Source of the DNA: Acanthornis magna
Lineage: Eukaryota > Chordata > Aves > Passeriformes > Acanthizidae
DNA length: 64,000 bases
NCBI GenBank assembly: GCA_036785705.1
Contig: JAWUZG010000332.1
Location: 3,534,001 to 3,598,000, forward strand
Direction of reading: 5' to 3'
The position numbers were made by a program, and so were the translations under genes. Positions 1 through 12,300 of this stretch are shown here, one piece after another. The notes under the pieces are model-generated. The model was not told the DNA's origin and ran no database searches. It saw nothing but the letters and a program-made list of their open reading frames with translations. The stretch's first letter is position 1. Every line of letters starts with the position of its first letter.

Positions 1-316
1 ATTACAGCCACCAGAAGGCCAAGGGACACTGTTTGCCCTAAACCACTGGTCTGTAAATCTGGTAAAAGGGCCCTAAAGCAGGAAAAGCCTTGTGTCCCTG
101 TGCCTCTCCAGCCCACCCTGCATCCCCAGCCCTCTTGGTGAGCCAGGTTCCTGGGTAAGCCTATAGACAAAGCCGTTGCCTTTGCATGCAAAAGCTGTCA
201 AGATGGAGATGTGTCAGTGGTGGTGAGCAGGCACCAGGTCCAGTGCCTGCTGGTGGGGGAGGCTCTGGAGCCAGTTTGGGCAGCACTGCTGCTGGAGCCA
301 GTGGGGCTCTTCAGTC

Positions 317-440
317 ATGGGTGGGATGGGATGGGGTGGGATGGGATGGGATGGGGTGGGATGGGATGGGATGGGATGGGGTGGGATGGGATGGGATGGG
401 ATGGGATGGGATGGGATGGGATGGGATGGGATGGGATGGA
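317..440 (+). repeat. (ATGGG)n pentanucleotide minisatellite
   Basis: About 25 tandem 5-bp units (atggg with occasional gtggg). It is strongly G-rich on the plus strand, with regular GGG runs. The flanks are unique. The long Met-Gly-Trp-Asp frames here come only from the repeat. Confidence 0.97.
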
Positions 441-940
441 GCTGCAGCAGGTGGGAGTGTCCAGAGGCATGGAGCAACCCACCCTGCAGTGCTGGGGTCT
501 GCACCAAGGTGTGTCCTTGAGGCATTTCCAGTGCTGCGCGTCTGCGTTTGGAAGTGCATCAGTTGTTAAAGACACTGAGAGCGTTTGGCAGGATTTCAGC
601 CCAAAACTTCAAGCCAGTGTCAGTTCGCAGGGTGACGATTTGCTGGCAGGAAGCAGAGCAGTCCCTCAGCACTCTGCAGGTGCCCGTGGGGGCACAAGCC
701 CCAGCACTCCGGGGACATCCCTGGCAGCTCCTGCGCTGCAAGCGGAGCCTCCCAGCCAGCGGCAGGTCTGCTGCTGCCAGGGGCTCTGCCGGGGGCTTTG
801 CCAGCAAGAGCTTTATTCCATCCTTTCCCTGGTCCATTCACCATGCCTCCTGCCTCCTCCCCCTCTCCCCGTCCCTCCCACCCTGCCTGCTGGATCCCCA
901 GCAGTCTCTTGACACCTTGGGGGAAGGCTGGGAGGTGTAA

Positions 941-1293
941 CCATCTCCAGCGAGCGAGGGAGAGCAGGAGAGAAGGGAGAAGGAAGCCAATAACAGGGAG
1001 GTCTAGGAAAGTGGTGGAGGGGGAGGGACGGGGCCACTCCTCCATCGGTGGGACTGCAGATTATTTTGCATGGATTGTTGAAGAGAAAAGGGAGCTGCAT
1101 TTGTGAAGGGACCAAAAAATAAACAGCTCATTGCTCGGGTAAGTGCCAATGCAAGCTCCCCGGCTCTCATTGTCATGCTGTACATCGATCCGCCCTCCTA
1201 TTTTGCTTAGTTATACTGGGTTTGATTCTTATTAGGATTATTTGATGCATCAGCTGTATGCTTCAGTTGCTGGAGACTGAGCCTCCCCGGTAC
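941..1293. other. Purine-rich block then AT-rich, possibly conserved non-coding DNA
   Basis: Polypurine sequence at about 945-1030 is followed by unique AT-rich DNA with several TAAT/ATTA-like and TGCAT sites. A consensus donor (cgg|gtaagt) lies at 1139. It has the look of a conserved enhancer or a 5' UTR exon end. This is only an impression from base composition and motif density. Confidence 0.25.
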
Positions 1294-1338
1294 GTGTATG
1301 TGTGTGTGTGTGTGTGTGCGTGCGTGCGCGTGCATGTG
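1294..1338 (+). repeat. (TG)n/(CG-TG) microsatellite
   Basis: Alternating purine-pyrimidine tract: pure TG followed by tgcgtgcgtgcgcgtgcatg. A short (AC)n lies nearby at 1430-1442. Confidence 0.9.
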
Positions 1339-1539
1339 GGAAGATGCCCATTCTCTGGATATACATTGACACATTTTTCCAGCTCTCAGTGTGGTGTCTC
1401 GTTCGCAGTGTTACCCCAAAGCGTGCCGTACACACACACACAAATGGTGTTTGCTGCTCCTGCCTTTAAAACCCACTCACACACGCAATTATCAAAGCTG
1501 AAAATTAAAGAGGGGCTCTTAAATCACAGTCCTTGGTGG

Positions 1540-2960
1540 TAGGGGGCTACTTCTCTTTATCCTGAGCCTGACATGTTCAGTATTATGTTTTATAGCAAAG
1601 CTACATTTAAAGATCAATTCGGCAGTGGTTATTGCATCCAAATTACATGGTTGTCATGGAGATGGTACAGAGAAGCTGAAGTGATATGACTGCATCTGGA
1701 CTGGAGTGGGGCTTTGCTGCCGAGTGAGATCCTGCCTTGCCTCCTGTGTCTTTTTGTCTCTGCTGGGTTACAATTTCTTTTAATCTTGAATGAAGCAGTG
1801 CCGTATTAGAGGATTTAGAGGTCGAGCTGCTGGGAAGGGTGTGTGTTACCCCCGCTCAGCACTGGGTTATTATCATAATTGTTCTATTAACATCTGCGTC
1901 TCCCTGAATTTCTTCCACAAGTCTGGGAAGGAGGAAGGCGTGAGAAGGACAAATAGTTTTCTGAACACAGCTAGGGCTGGGAGTACTTTCTAAAAGGATA
2001 CCTGCCATGTCCACACCTCCCTGCCAGCTCCCACACCTTGGGGGACAAAAGGGAAAGGATGCTCTGATTTTAGCCATGTTTATCTTCCATTTTGCTGCCT
2101 CAACTTTGAGGATTCAAGGAGCTGGTCACCTGCTTGTCACTGTGTCAGGAGAATGGCTTTTTAAAAAATTTATTTTGTTATTATATTTGTTTGCTTTGCA
2201 ACTGGTAATATGGATGTGTTGGCAGTTGGGAAAGAAAATCCATAATTTATGAGAATGAAATTTTCCTGCCTAAGGCTAGCTGGAATACAAAGAGTATATC
2301 TGTGGGAAGGGCATGTTATATGTTACACATGTGTATTTCTCTAGCGGCCGGGAGTAAATCACACTATTGTGCTCATCTTCATTATTTTGGGTGTTAGGCT
2401 GGCTTTAGTCAATATTTAATCTAAGCTCATTGTGTGCTCACACAATAAACGTGCAATTTGGAGCCTAACTTTACATGTCTAAAATGCTTTGGGAATGCAT
2501 GTGGCATTGTCTCCATAAATGCAATTTCACCCTTTTCTGTGAGACCAAGCCTATTGTGGGCATGTAAATATAGTAAAAGGCACTGGTGGAAGCAAGCCCA
2601 TCAGAATGGCAGTGTTTCTCTAATTGTATCACTAAACATAAGACAGAATTAATTACTAGGATAAACAGAGCTTTGTAGCTCTTGGATCAGGATAATATTT
2701 GCATGGAGTTCCAGGCCTGCATTATAGTAACTGGCATTATGGCTTAAATTCCCCCCATGCCAGTAGATAATGTTTTTAGCCAGGAGAAGAGCATATTATC
2801 ATTAGATATTTTTGCATTAAAAATATGTTAAATCCCCATGTCCTTGTCAAATTGTCCATTGCAGCTGTTCCAAAGTCTGTGATTCAACTAGGATTTTCCT
2901 TAATGTGATTTTTCCTGTACAAGTCCGAGCAAACAATGGATAAAGTCTAAAAGTGGGTGG
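1540..2960. other. AT-rich unique DNA, candidate conserved non-coding elements
   Basis: No repeat or coding frame was recognised. The stretch is AT-rich and non-repetitive (for example 1600-1690, 2160-2270 and 2400-2850), with homeodomain-like ATTA motifs, unlike the GC-richer DNA after 3000. In mammals the CXXC5-PSD2 interval is gene-poor, so distal regulatory DNA is plausible. Confidence 0.25.
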
Positions 2961-3174
2961 CCGAGTCCTGAGGCGAAGTTGGAGAGATGGCTGACTCACA
3001 AAATGGATGGTCCTCAGTTTGTGCCTCTTTCCCCCCTAAAAGTTAGGCACAAGTGGAGTTGAAGTGGACAGTTTTCCCTGGAGATCCCCTTGGGTGTGTG
3101 AGGTTGGAAGCCAAGTAGTTCTGCGTTAATACTGAGGTGTCTCAGCACCTTATCACTCTTCAGCCCACCCTAAG

Positions 3175-3255
3175 ATGTGGCTGAATTATTCTCTGGGGAA
3201 ACTGAGGCTTGGCATGGTCCGGTGACTTTACCAAGGGGATAGCGCCAGTGTTGGG
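3175..3255 (-). mobile_element. Possible MIR-like fragment (antisense)
   Basis: ctggggaaactgaggcttgg then ggtgactttaccaaggggat resembles the reverse complement of the MIR core. It is short and diverged. Confidence 0.35.
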
Positions 3256-6200
3256 CAGGGGACACAGCAGCTCTGCCAGAAGAACCTCGGTGGGAGCTCC
3301 AGGCCTGTTCAGTGCCCGATGGCTCTGTCCCTCTCATGCTGGGGCAGTGGTGAGGGGAAGCAGTAACCCCAGTTCATCACAACCAACAGGTTCACCCCAA
3401 CCTGTTGGATGGGGTGAGCGTGTGTTTGCTGAGGCCACTCATGAGAGCTCCACAGAGCATGGCAAGAGGGACTCAAGCAGTTTCAGACTGGTTTCTGAGG
3501 TGCCCAAGACATGGACTTGTTTTTCTGACTCCAGGGTGTCCTCCTCACATGGCCATCACGTGGCTCTTCACATGAAGCACTCACAGAGGTTTCTGCTGTC
3601 CCCACTGGTGCTGCTCACCTCTCATCTCCCTGCTGAAATACCTGTATTGCTCTTCTGGACTTCAGCCTACAGTACCATCACTTCTCTGCTCTCCATCCCA
3701 TCACCCAACACCTTTTTGTTCTCTTCCTCCATGGCTTTTCCCACCAGTGAAGTTCCCTCCATCCATACCATGGTTTGTGTGTTCTGTGCCTGTCCTGAGG
3801 CACACTCTGCTGGGTCTGCCAGGCCACCATGTTGTAGGGACTGAAGTGAAAAGTCTCCTTTGAAATCTGAATTTGTGCCATGTGGTGTCTGTGGTTCTGC
3901 TCAAAATTGGAGCTGGTGCTTGTTGCCAGAAGGAAAAGGAATTCCCTGTTCAACTCAGGCAGCTGTGTGTGGCCCTGCTGCCTCACACAGGTTGGTGGAG
4001 TTGCCAGAAGGATGCTACCTGGCCTTGGAGGGAGCTGTGGCTACTGCCAGCAAAGTGCTGGCTGTGGCAGAGTGATTCCTGCTGAGGGAAAAGCTTCCTT
4101 GGAGGTTGTGTGTTGAGCAGTCCCTGGAGTGGGTGATCTGCTGGAAGGAGCCACTTCCCTTATGGTTTCTGCTCACTCTGCTACCTGGCAGTCTCTGCTG
4201 TGGACACACCTCTTTGCCAGATTTTCTGGGGGTGAAAACATCCTCCTCACCCTTCTGGCAGGAAATGGCTTTCCCAGGGACGTGCTGGGACAGGGTCCGT
4301 GGGAGGCTCAGTGTCTCCAGGCTCTCCGGGCTTGGATGGAGCCATAGGAGTGGGACAGGTGTATATTCTGCACAGGAGGCTGTGGTGGTTATGGTGTGAG
4401 AGGGACAGGGTCAGCTCTGGCTCCCTCCCTGGTTTCCTGTGCCCCTGGGGAGGTGACTGGCAGCCTGGACAGTAACCACCTCTCCCTTCGTCCTCACTGC
4501 TGTCCCTTTGTGTTCCCACAGGAGCTCCAGGAGTGGCTGAGATGCTCAGGGAGGTCCTTCCCTGCAGTCCATAGCCTGGCCTTCCTGACCCTGGGCAGCA
4601 CCTGGCCCTGCTCAGGCCCCAGGTAGGGACTCTGGTGATTCCTTTAGAGCAAACACTGTTCCCATCGCTGGCTCAGCCCCAGTGCTCCCTCACTTGCACC
4701 AGGCAGGGCCAGAGAGAGTAAGGAGCTTCAGGCAGCCTCAGCAGAGATGCTGCAGCTGAGCCCAAGCCCTTTCTCGTGCTCTCCATGCGTTCTCTGGGCT
4801 CTGGCCTCAGCCTGGTACGGGGCACATTGTTTGTCACCTACCTCTTCACCACTGCAGCTTACATTTCCTCCACTCCTTCCTTTTCCTTCTCCTCATCACC
4901 TCACATGCTCCCCTCATGGTTTCTTGGTTCCTCAGCTCTGTGGTTTTGAAGGGCCTGGCTGGTGGCTGTGGAAGAGGCAGGGCTGGCTCAGGCTGTCTGC
5001 TGTTGGGTTGTTTGAAGGACCAGTGTGTCCCCATGTCCCCATGGCCTGGCCAGGAGCTGTGCTCACGCTGGGTCCCAAAAGAGGAGACCACAGCTGGAGG
5101 GATCCTCCCAGCACCACTCTGAGGGGTGCCATGGGAGCTGGTCAGGATGTCACCTCTCTGGTGCCACCGGCCTTGCCTCATCTCCTGCTATGTCCTCTTC
5201 TTCTCTGAGACATCCTGGATGGCTCCCAACAGAGGTGGGCTGTTGGTGGGATGGCCTGACATCCCTGGCTGCTGTGAGACACTGCACCAGGAGCAGGGCA
5301 AGGGCAGTGCTTCCTTTCAAGCAGGATGAGCCCAGGATTCATCCCAGGATTTTCTGCCTTCCTCTTCAGCATGGGACATGAACTGGTTCTAAGGATAATC
5401 TCCCAAAGCCCTACTCTGACAAAACTTTGGTGCACTGGTTTTGTGTCTCCTGCTCTCCAGCTCTGACACCTCCACACCCCAGAGACCTCCAGTCTCCCCG
5501 GGAGCCTTTCCTGTGTTGTGATTGTAGCAGGGACAATGGTGGGGACAGGGCCACTCTGAGATCTTCTGGATGAAGTGTTTTCTGTGCTGAGGGGCTCACA
5601 GCTGGATTTGGTGTCTTGTGCGGTCACTGCCCATCCTCATGTCCCCTCCAGGCAGTACAGCTGAGCTCCTCATGTCTCTGTGGCCTTTCTGTGGCTCTGG
5701 GATGGAGAACTGAATTTCCCCTCAAAAGACAAAACCTAGGAGAGTAAATCCCAGTGATGCCCCCTTTCCTGGGGGTTAGATCTTGTGTCTCTGAGCTCTC
5801 CTGATCAACATCAAGCAGGAAAACTGACATAGACCCCAGTGACTGATACACTTACGGTTCACCAGCTCTACTCAAAAGCCCAGGGAAAATGATGTGAGCT
5901 CAGCCTCCTCTCTAGCTTCTCCTCCCCCATGTGTAGTTGTCTCTCTATTATTTTCTTGATATGGAAAAACAAATTTGACCCAAATATCTTCTTCTTTAAA
6001 ATCTTTAAAAATTTGTAAGATAGTAGGGAAATGCTGTAATACCAAATTAAATTGAAGGGTTGCATTTTTTTGTTTTCTGTATTTGCTTACATGCTCCAAA
6101 GTCAAGGCATAAAGCTCAGTTCTTGCAATTTTTTTTTTTTTTCTTTTTAATATCCAGTTCTTCAGTGGTTTCAGCACAAGTGCATCACAACTCTAGGTAA

Positions 6201-6519
6201 GGTTTAGCTGACCTGTAATTGCAATTTTCAGCAAGTGAACAATTTTTCCAAAAAATTTCACACGGTCCTGGGCAAAAGCCTCATAGAAGTGGAGAGGGAG
6301 CTCCCTGTGGTACCTTCCAGCCTTCCTCCTGTACCTGATCCAGAGCTGGGAGGTCTGAGGCCAGCTCAGGGAAACATCCAGGTGCTCCAGGTGCTGCCAT
6401 AGACAGAGCAGGACCTGCTGACTGCATCCTCCTCCACAGCAGGGCCTGGGCACACTCACAGAGACCTCTCCCCACTCTGTGCACAGCCACTTGCTGTTGG
6501 CTGGTGCTGGACACAGGAG

Positions 6520-6640
6520 GAGAGGATGGTCGTGGTCTAGTGGAAGGTGACCCTGCCCATGGTAGGGGTTTGGAATGAGATGGTCATTAAGGTCCCTTCG
6601 AACCCAAACCATTTTGGGATTCTGTGGCACCTTCTCCAGT
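6520..6640 (+). mobile_element. CR1 LINE 3' end fragment
   Basis: Contains the CR1 tail pattern ggtcattaaggtcccttc followed by acccaaaccatt and a gattctgtg terminus. Confidence 0.65.
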
Positions 6641-6679
6641 TCACCCACAGCCTCTCCCCATTGTGTGTCCTAAAGCAGC

Positions 6680-6835
6680 GACTCCTCACTGCACGTCCTG
6701 GTAGTTCAAGGAGTGTTTGGACAATGCTCTGAGGCACAGGGTGGGATTGTTGGGCTGTCCTGTGCAGAGCCAGGAGCTGGACTCGATGATCCTCGTGAGT
6801 CCCTTCCAACTCAGGATATTCCATGAAAAGCAGAC
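6680..6835 (+). mobile_element. CR1 LINE 3' end fragment, second subfamily
   Basis: Has gctctgaggcacagggtggg, then attgttgggctgtcctgtgc and ggagctggactcgatgat, the tail of another avian CR1 subfamily that recurs at 24330-24452 and 44340-44455. Confidence 0.7.
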
Positions 6836-8923
6836 CTTGCAGACTTGGATGAGTCCTGTGTGACACAAGGCACTGCTCCCAGTGCTGAGCTTGCCTTGCG
6901 TGGGGCTCTGCTCCTGCCCAGGTTCTGTACCTTCGCTCCTCAAACAGGCCCTGGTACCCAGACTGGGGGAGTGGATGGAGGTGAAGTGGGACCCTGGAGC
7001 TTTGGACAATTCCTAGGAACAAAAGCAAGCAGGCTGTGGATGCAGCCTGCCCAAGCAGGACACAGGCACGGGGGGAACAGAAGGGGTTTCTGGCCGGAAG
7101 GGGATACACGATGCAGGGGGATTCTGCTAAATTAAAAATATATATTTGTCTTTGCTGGTACAACAGAAGCTAGGGGAGCGGGCAAGAGGAAAGTGAGAAG
7201 GCTTTATTTAATTAGATTATAAGGCCCCAAAGGCTTCAGACTCATAAAAAAAAATGAATTGATTTTTGTAATTGAGGATGGGGTTTCTGCCAAGTGCTGC
7301 CTTAATGAGTATTTAGGTTTTGCCTCCTAAGTTAGCAGCACCAGGCAAGGGCAGCTATTCAAGCCACTCCTCACCAGAGTCCTGAGCTTGGGAGCAGGAG
7401 CTGACTGCCTGCAGTTGGGAGTGTTGACCTGCCTTTCCAGGAGAGGACATCCTGTGTTCTTTCAAGGCACTTTATCCAGGTCTCTTGGTGTTCTCTCGCT
7501 GTCAAAGCCCTCTCTCTTCCCCAGAACCCAGGAGGCAGCTTTCTCCATGCATGGGCGTGGAAACTGAGGCAGCAGATAATCATGGGGCTGTTTTTCCTCC
7601 CAGAAGCAGAGAGAATTAATTTGCTGCAGCAGCTGAGGCAGTTTCCTTTGGTGGCTCCATCCTAGGGGCTGGTGGGACAGGTGTGTGGCGCTGGGAGCCC
7701 ATCCTGTGCCACCCCTGCTTGGGAAGGTGCCTCTCCTGCAGGTGATTCTTAAAGCACAGCCCCCAAGCATGGTGAAAGGGTGTTTGGTGCCTGCACAGCT
7801 GGAAGCTGCCCCTGTGGGAGCCACAGAAAACCATGGTGGGCATTGTCGCTCACCCCAAACCGTAAGACTGTCTGGGAACAGCAAGAGATTTTTATCCCAG
7901 ACTTCTGGACCTACCTCCTTTTGCCACTACAGGCTTCCTCCACAGTCTTTTCATTTTTGCATGCAAGAATGGGGAGAGTTCAGTGTGCAGAGGTGGCTTC
8001 AGTATTTCCTGTGTGCTCCTGCTGTGAGAGCTGGGCTAAGTCCAAGAGGAGGTGACTCCAAAATGCCTGGTGGGAATGTTGGCCCAGAGCTGCCTGGGGA
8101 CCAGGAGCAGAGTAACGAGCCCAGGTGAAAGGCAGGAGGTTTGGGTGTGCAGGCTCACAGCAAGATCACAGCTTGATAGCAGCACCTAAAATGCAGATGT
8201 GTTGCTATTACTGCCATCCGAGCAGGGGAGCAGAAAAGTGGCCACAGAATTCCAGCAGCTCCTGGTAGATGTTGGGAATGATCCTGTAGCAGAAGCCTGT
8301 GCTTTGTGACCTGTGTGTTTTCTGAAAGCAGAAGGGCAGGGAGTCCACTGCTCTCCAGATAACAACAAACGGCAAGGAGTGCACCTTGGGGACAGTGTCC
8401 CTTTAATTCTGCACGCTGTAGCAATCAGAGATTCCCGTGTCACACACACCACTGCAGTTTGCACACTTGTCTCAGGCTGCGTCCCCCGCAGCAAAGCTGG
8501 CTGCCACTCCTCGTGTGCCACTATGTCATTGGGTCACCGGCTGAGCAGCACTCATCTCCTGAACCTATTTCATCTTTACAGCACACTTATTTCTGGCAGG
8601 CCCCTCTGGCCTCTCTGTGCATCAGTGAAGCCTCAGTCCAGCATGTAATTCATCAGTTCCCACAGTCATTGTCTGATGCCCAAATGTAATGATGTCTGAG
8701 GAGCAGGAAAAAAGCCCTGAGAACACCTAAAAAAGTCTGCTAAGAGGAAAAATGAGCCTATTGCAGCCTGGTGCTGCAGCTCTGATGTACCCTTGCCACA
8801 AGATCTAGTGCAGGGCGTCTTGGAGGTTGGGAGAGCCTCTTGGTCCCAGAGCAGGTGTGGTTAAAACACTGTCCTGGTGCAATTACATCATCCTGATGTG
8901 CTTTTTGCTCTTTTTGTAATTGC

Positions 8924-9366
8924 TGATGCCTTAAGCAGGCTTACCTGAAACAGAGGATTAGACAAAGTTAGGAGAATAAAAAGCAGATTAATTTATTAAA
9001 GGCCTTTAAAGGTACATTTAGGGCAGACAGAGCCCACTCCAGAGGCTACACCCAAAATGGACCCTGGGTCACGAGGTCTTCACATTTTATAAGTTCTGTC
9101 TTATTAGCATATTGGGCCTTAATTCTCCAATTACACCTTCAGGTGATGATGTCAACCACCCCGAGCTTGCTCCCCCCCAGTTTACTGTTTTTTACATATT
9201 TGGGGCCCTGAGGCAGCAAAAGTGTCCTTGGATTTCCACTGAGAGAAATTGTTTTGGCTAAAAGGTGCTGGGAACAGAGGTTTTTAGCATTTTATATGAA
9301 GCCTAAAGCTACACACCAAAGCTACAGGTACATGAAGAATAGAAGCTAAAAATTCCTAAGGCATCA
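8924..9366 (-). mobile_element. Solo LTR of an endogenous retrovirus, copy 1
   Basis: 443 bp bounded by 10-bp inverted ends, tgatgcctta and taaggcatca, in the TG...CA form typical of LTRs. On the minus strand it has a TATA-like tataaaa (near 9090) and an AATAAA (near 8996) in the order expected for U3-R-U5. The flanking 4-mers are ttgc and ttcc, so any target duplication is worn. A second copy lies at 29610-30050. No gag, pol or env sequence is next to it. Family assignment (ERV1-like) is tentative. Confidence 0.65.
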
Positions 9367-12300
9367 TTCCCCAGAGGAGAAGCAGCATCCTTGTCTCTAT
9401 AAAGCACCTTTACATCAGTTTAGGAGTGTGCCTGTTAGTCCTTCATCAGGGAAATCCCTCTCCTCTCGCTGTGGTTATCCAGCACATCCATTAAGGGCAG
9501 CTCCAGCCTCTGCACAGGAGCTGCAAAATGGCTCCGCCAGGGTTTCAGTTGCACTTTCTGGGCAACTTGCTCTGTTTTCAGAACAAGTCAGCTTGAACAT
9601 TTCAGGCTGCTCAGAGCCATTCCTGCCTAGGGAGGCCAGATCTGGCCTTGTCAGGGTAAGAAGTTCCTGTGGAAGTATTAGCAGCCCAAAGAGGGTTGGC
9701 AGGGCTGGGCAGTGTTTTTGATGTGGCTGTTTGCAGCAGAAACCTCAGAGCTGGGGCTGCTGTCCCAGGCTGGGGGACAGAGAGCAGCACAGTGAATTCT
9801 TCTGCTTGTGACACAAACTTGTGATGTGGATCAGACACAGCCTTTCTGCTGACTCTGAACCCTGGGGGCTGAGCTCAGCTGGAGATGTCTACATTTGGGT
9901 GAGCTGAGGCTCACTCAAAGTGCTTTTCCATGTATTCAAGCAAGTTCTGGTATATCCAAGTTCTAAGCAGCATTTCCTGTGCTGTGTTAGAGATAATGAT
10001 AACTCAACACATCCTAACGGAGCAGCAAAATCCTGCTTTTCCTGTAGTGGTGCCATCCAGGTCTGTAAGTTCTAGGAATAAATATGCAATTATATTTTCT
10101 GCCGTTTCTGCACCCTGCTGACTCCAGCCTGGAAGACTGAGCAGACAACACATCACTACAAAGGTGTGATGGAAAAAATGTAGGTGTGCCCCAGGCCTTT
10201 TTTTCTTGAGTGAAAGATGCCAGAGAAAGGAGAGAGTGGTCATGCTACCTGCGAAAGAGACACCATTTCCAGAGAACAGAATGAGTGTGACTCCTCCAGC
10301 ATGGAAGAATGATGAACTGTTGTTGCCTCCTTGGTTTTCTACAGCTGACAGGCAGTTTTCAGAAGGTCAGTGATCGTCTATTTGCCTTTGGAAGAGGAAG
10401 GTTTACTTAGCCCACCCTTCTTTTATAGGAATGTTTCTGCAGTTTTGAAAAGGCAAAGTGGAAATTTTGGGCTAAACCACATTAAAAATGGCCTGCTGAA
10501 GTGAGCAGAGTATTCAGTAGGAAAAAGGCTGATGTTCACATCCTAGTCATAGAGGAGGTGATTCTCCTACAGCATTGTCCTCTCAGTTCCCCTGTAGTGC
10601 CTTCCTCTCTCCACTTTGCCTCTCAAATGCCTCGATTTGGTCCTGATGACGAATTAAGGTCCCTTCACATTAGATCTCATGTTCTCAGGCTGTTCCTTGC
10701 AGGTCCTCTGGGCAGACAGCTTTATGCCCAAGTGGAGCTGCTGACTTTAGTGGAATTGCCACGTTTCGTGCCCTGACACCCTCTAATTTCAGACAGGGAA
10801 GTTTCAGCCCTGTTGGCTGTCAGCAAATCTTGGCTGAGTCTGTGTTTTCAAGCCAAATAAGTGCATCTCAGTCTGATTTGGGTGAGGGAAGCTGTTCTTC
10901 CTTTCCTTCACCGAGATGAAAATAGAAAGTGCCCACTGGTGTGACGGTTACCCAGCTGTTCCCCTCACAGATGGATGACTCGCCTGAGGTCCGAAGTGGA
11001 CACTGGGTGATCCTGTGTTATGCTTTGCTTGCTGAAATTAGCTGGAGTAATTAGTCCTATCTGGAGTCTCCAGCAGTCTTTTCTGGACTCGATACCTTCT
11101 GGGCCTGAACATCTTCTGCAGTCAAGGTCTCTGCTACCTATCTAGGGGTGTCTTGTACCAGTACTCCTGGTTTGGAGGCCAGCTGGAATTGCAAGGTGGC
11201 ACTCAGGAGCATCCAAGAGTCTTGAAGCAGTTGTTGGTCTCGAGTCTCAAGGATGTGGCCCCCATCATGGAGTGCTGCTGGGGCTTGGGGAGTGCAGAGT
11301 TGTGTTGGCAGAAAACAAACTTAATTAAGGGGCAGGGAGAGCCCTTTGGAGAGCAGGGCTGAATCTCTGCTGGGCAAAACAAGGATCATTCCTTTCTGCC
11401 AAGGGAGCCTGGTCACCCTTCTCACACAGATTGAAGTTAGTCCTTTTTACCTGGAAATGGTGCAGGGCGGAAAGGCAGACCTCTTGAGATGTCTGTAGAT
11501 GTATATAATGATATCCACAGTGCTTGCTGTTCTCTTTCCCAAAAGAGGATCCTCTCGTTCATCCTCCAGCTTCCAGAGTGGCTGTCTCATCCACACTAAA
11601 GCCATCAGGTTGTTGCTGGTGGTTCCCTGTGGGTGAAGGATGCTATGTGGAGAGAATGGGAGATTTCATACTCTCACTGACAAGTGAGGAGTTTTCTGGT
11701 GTTGCAGCTTGCTGCACATCAGCTTTGGACACCATCAGATGGCTCCAAACCAGCTGTCCCTGATGTCAGCACTCACAAAAGTCTGTTTGCTGTCTTCCCA
11801 CTCTCCTGACAGGTTTGGAAGATGCTCAGGAAGACCTTGCTCGCTGCTGTCTGGGTCACACTGAGCTCCCAAGGAGCCCAAAGCCAGTGCCCAGCCATCT
11901 CTGCACATTCTGGGCTTCTGGACTCACAGTGCTGCTGGTCCCCACGTCCCTTGGGCTGGAGGCCATCTGTCAGCTTGTCTACCAACTTTTGTGGTCAGAG
12001 CATCCCTGGAAAAATCTGGTGTCTTACTAGTCCTCACCCCTGAGGTTTATGGATGTGTTGGAATGTGAAGGGAGTTTACCTCCTTTCCAAAACTCCATTC
12101 CATTCTGCAGTACTGATCTCCGTCCCTCTGGATGTTTCTCTCGGGGGACGAGCAGGATGGGCTTGCCTGCTGCCTCCTGAAATCCTGCAGCGAGGCGTTG
12201 CATAGCTTTAGTGTAGACAGACAGCATGGCAGGATTTCCTTTTCTGGGGTCTGAGTCAGCTGCCAGCCCTGTTTTATTATTTTGGGTACTGGGAGAATGT

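Larger units (their letters stand above)
2961..8923. other. Intergenic DNA with few recognisable elements
   Basis: Holds the MIR-like piece near 3200 and the two CR1 ends at 6520-6835. The rest has only chance open frames without splice-linked similarity. A poly-T run lies at about 6128-6150. Confidence 0.5.

Noticed and set aside
211..912. 233-residue frame with MGWDG repeats and its antisense Pro-Ile-Ser-His frames
   Set aside because: Produced by the ATGGG pentanucleotide array.
3209..3844. 211-residue open frame (plus strand) in the upstream region
   Set aside because: No family resemblance, no splice-linked neighbours, and it starts in a MIR-like fragment.
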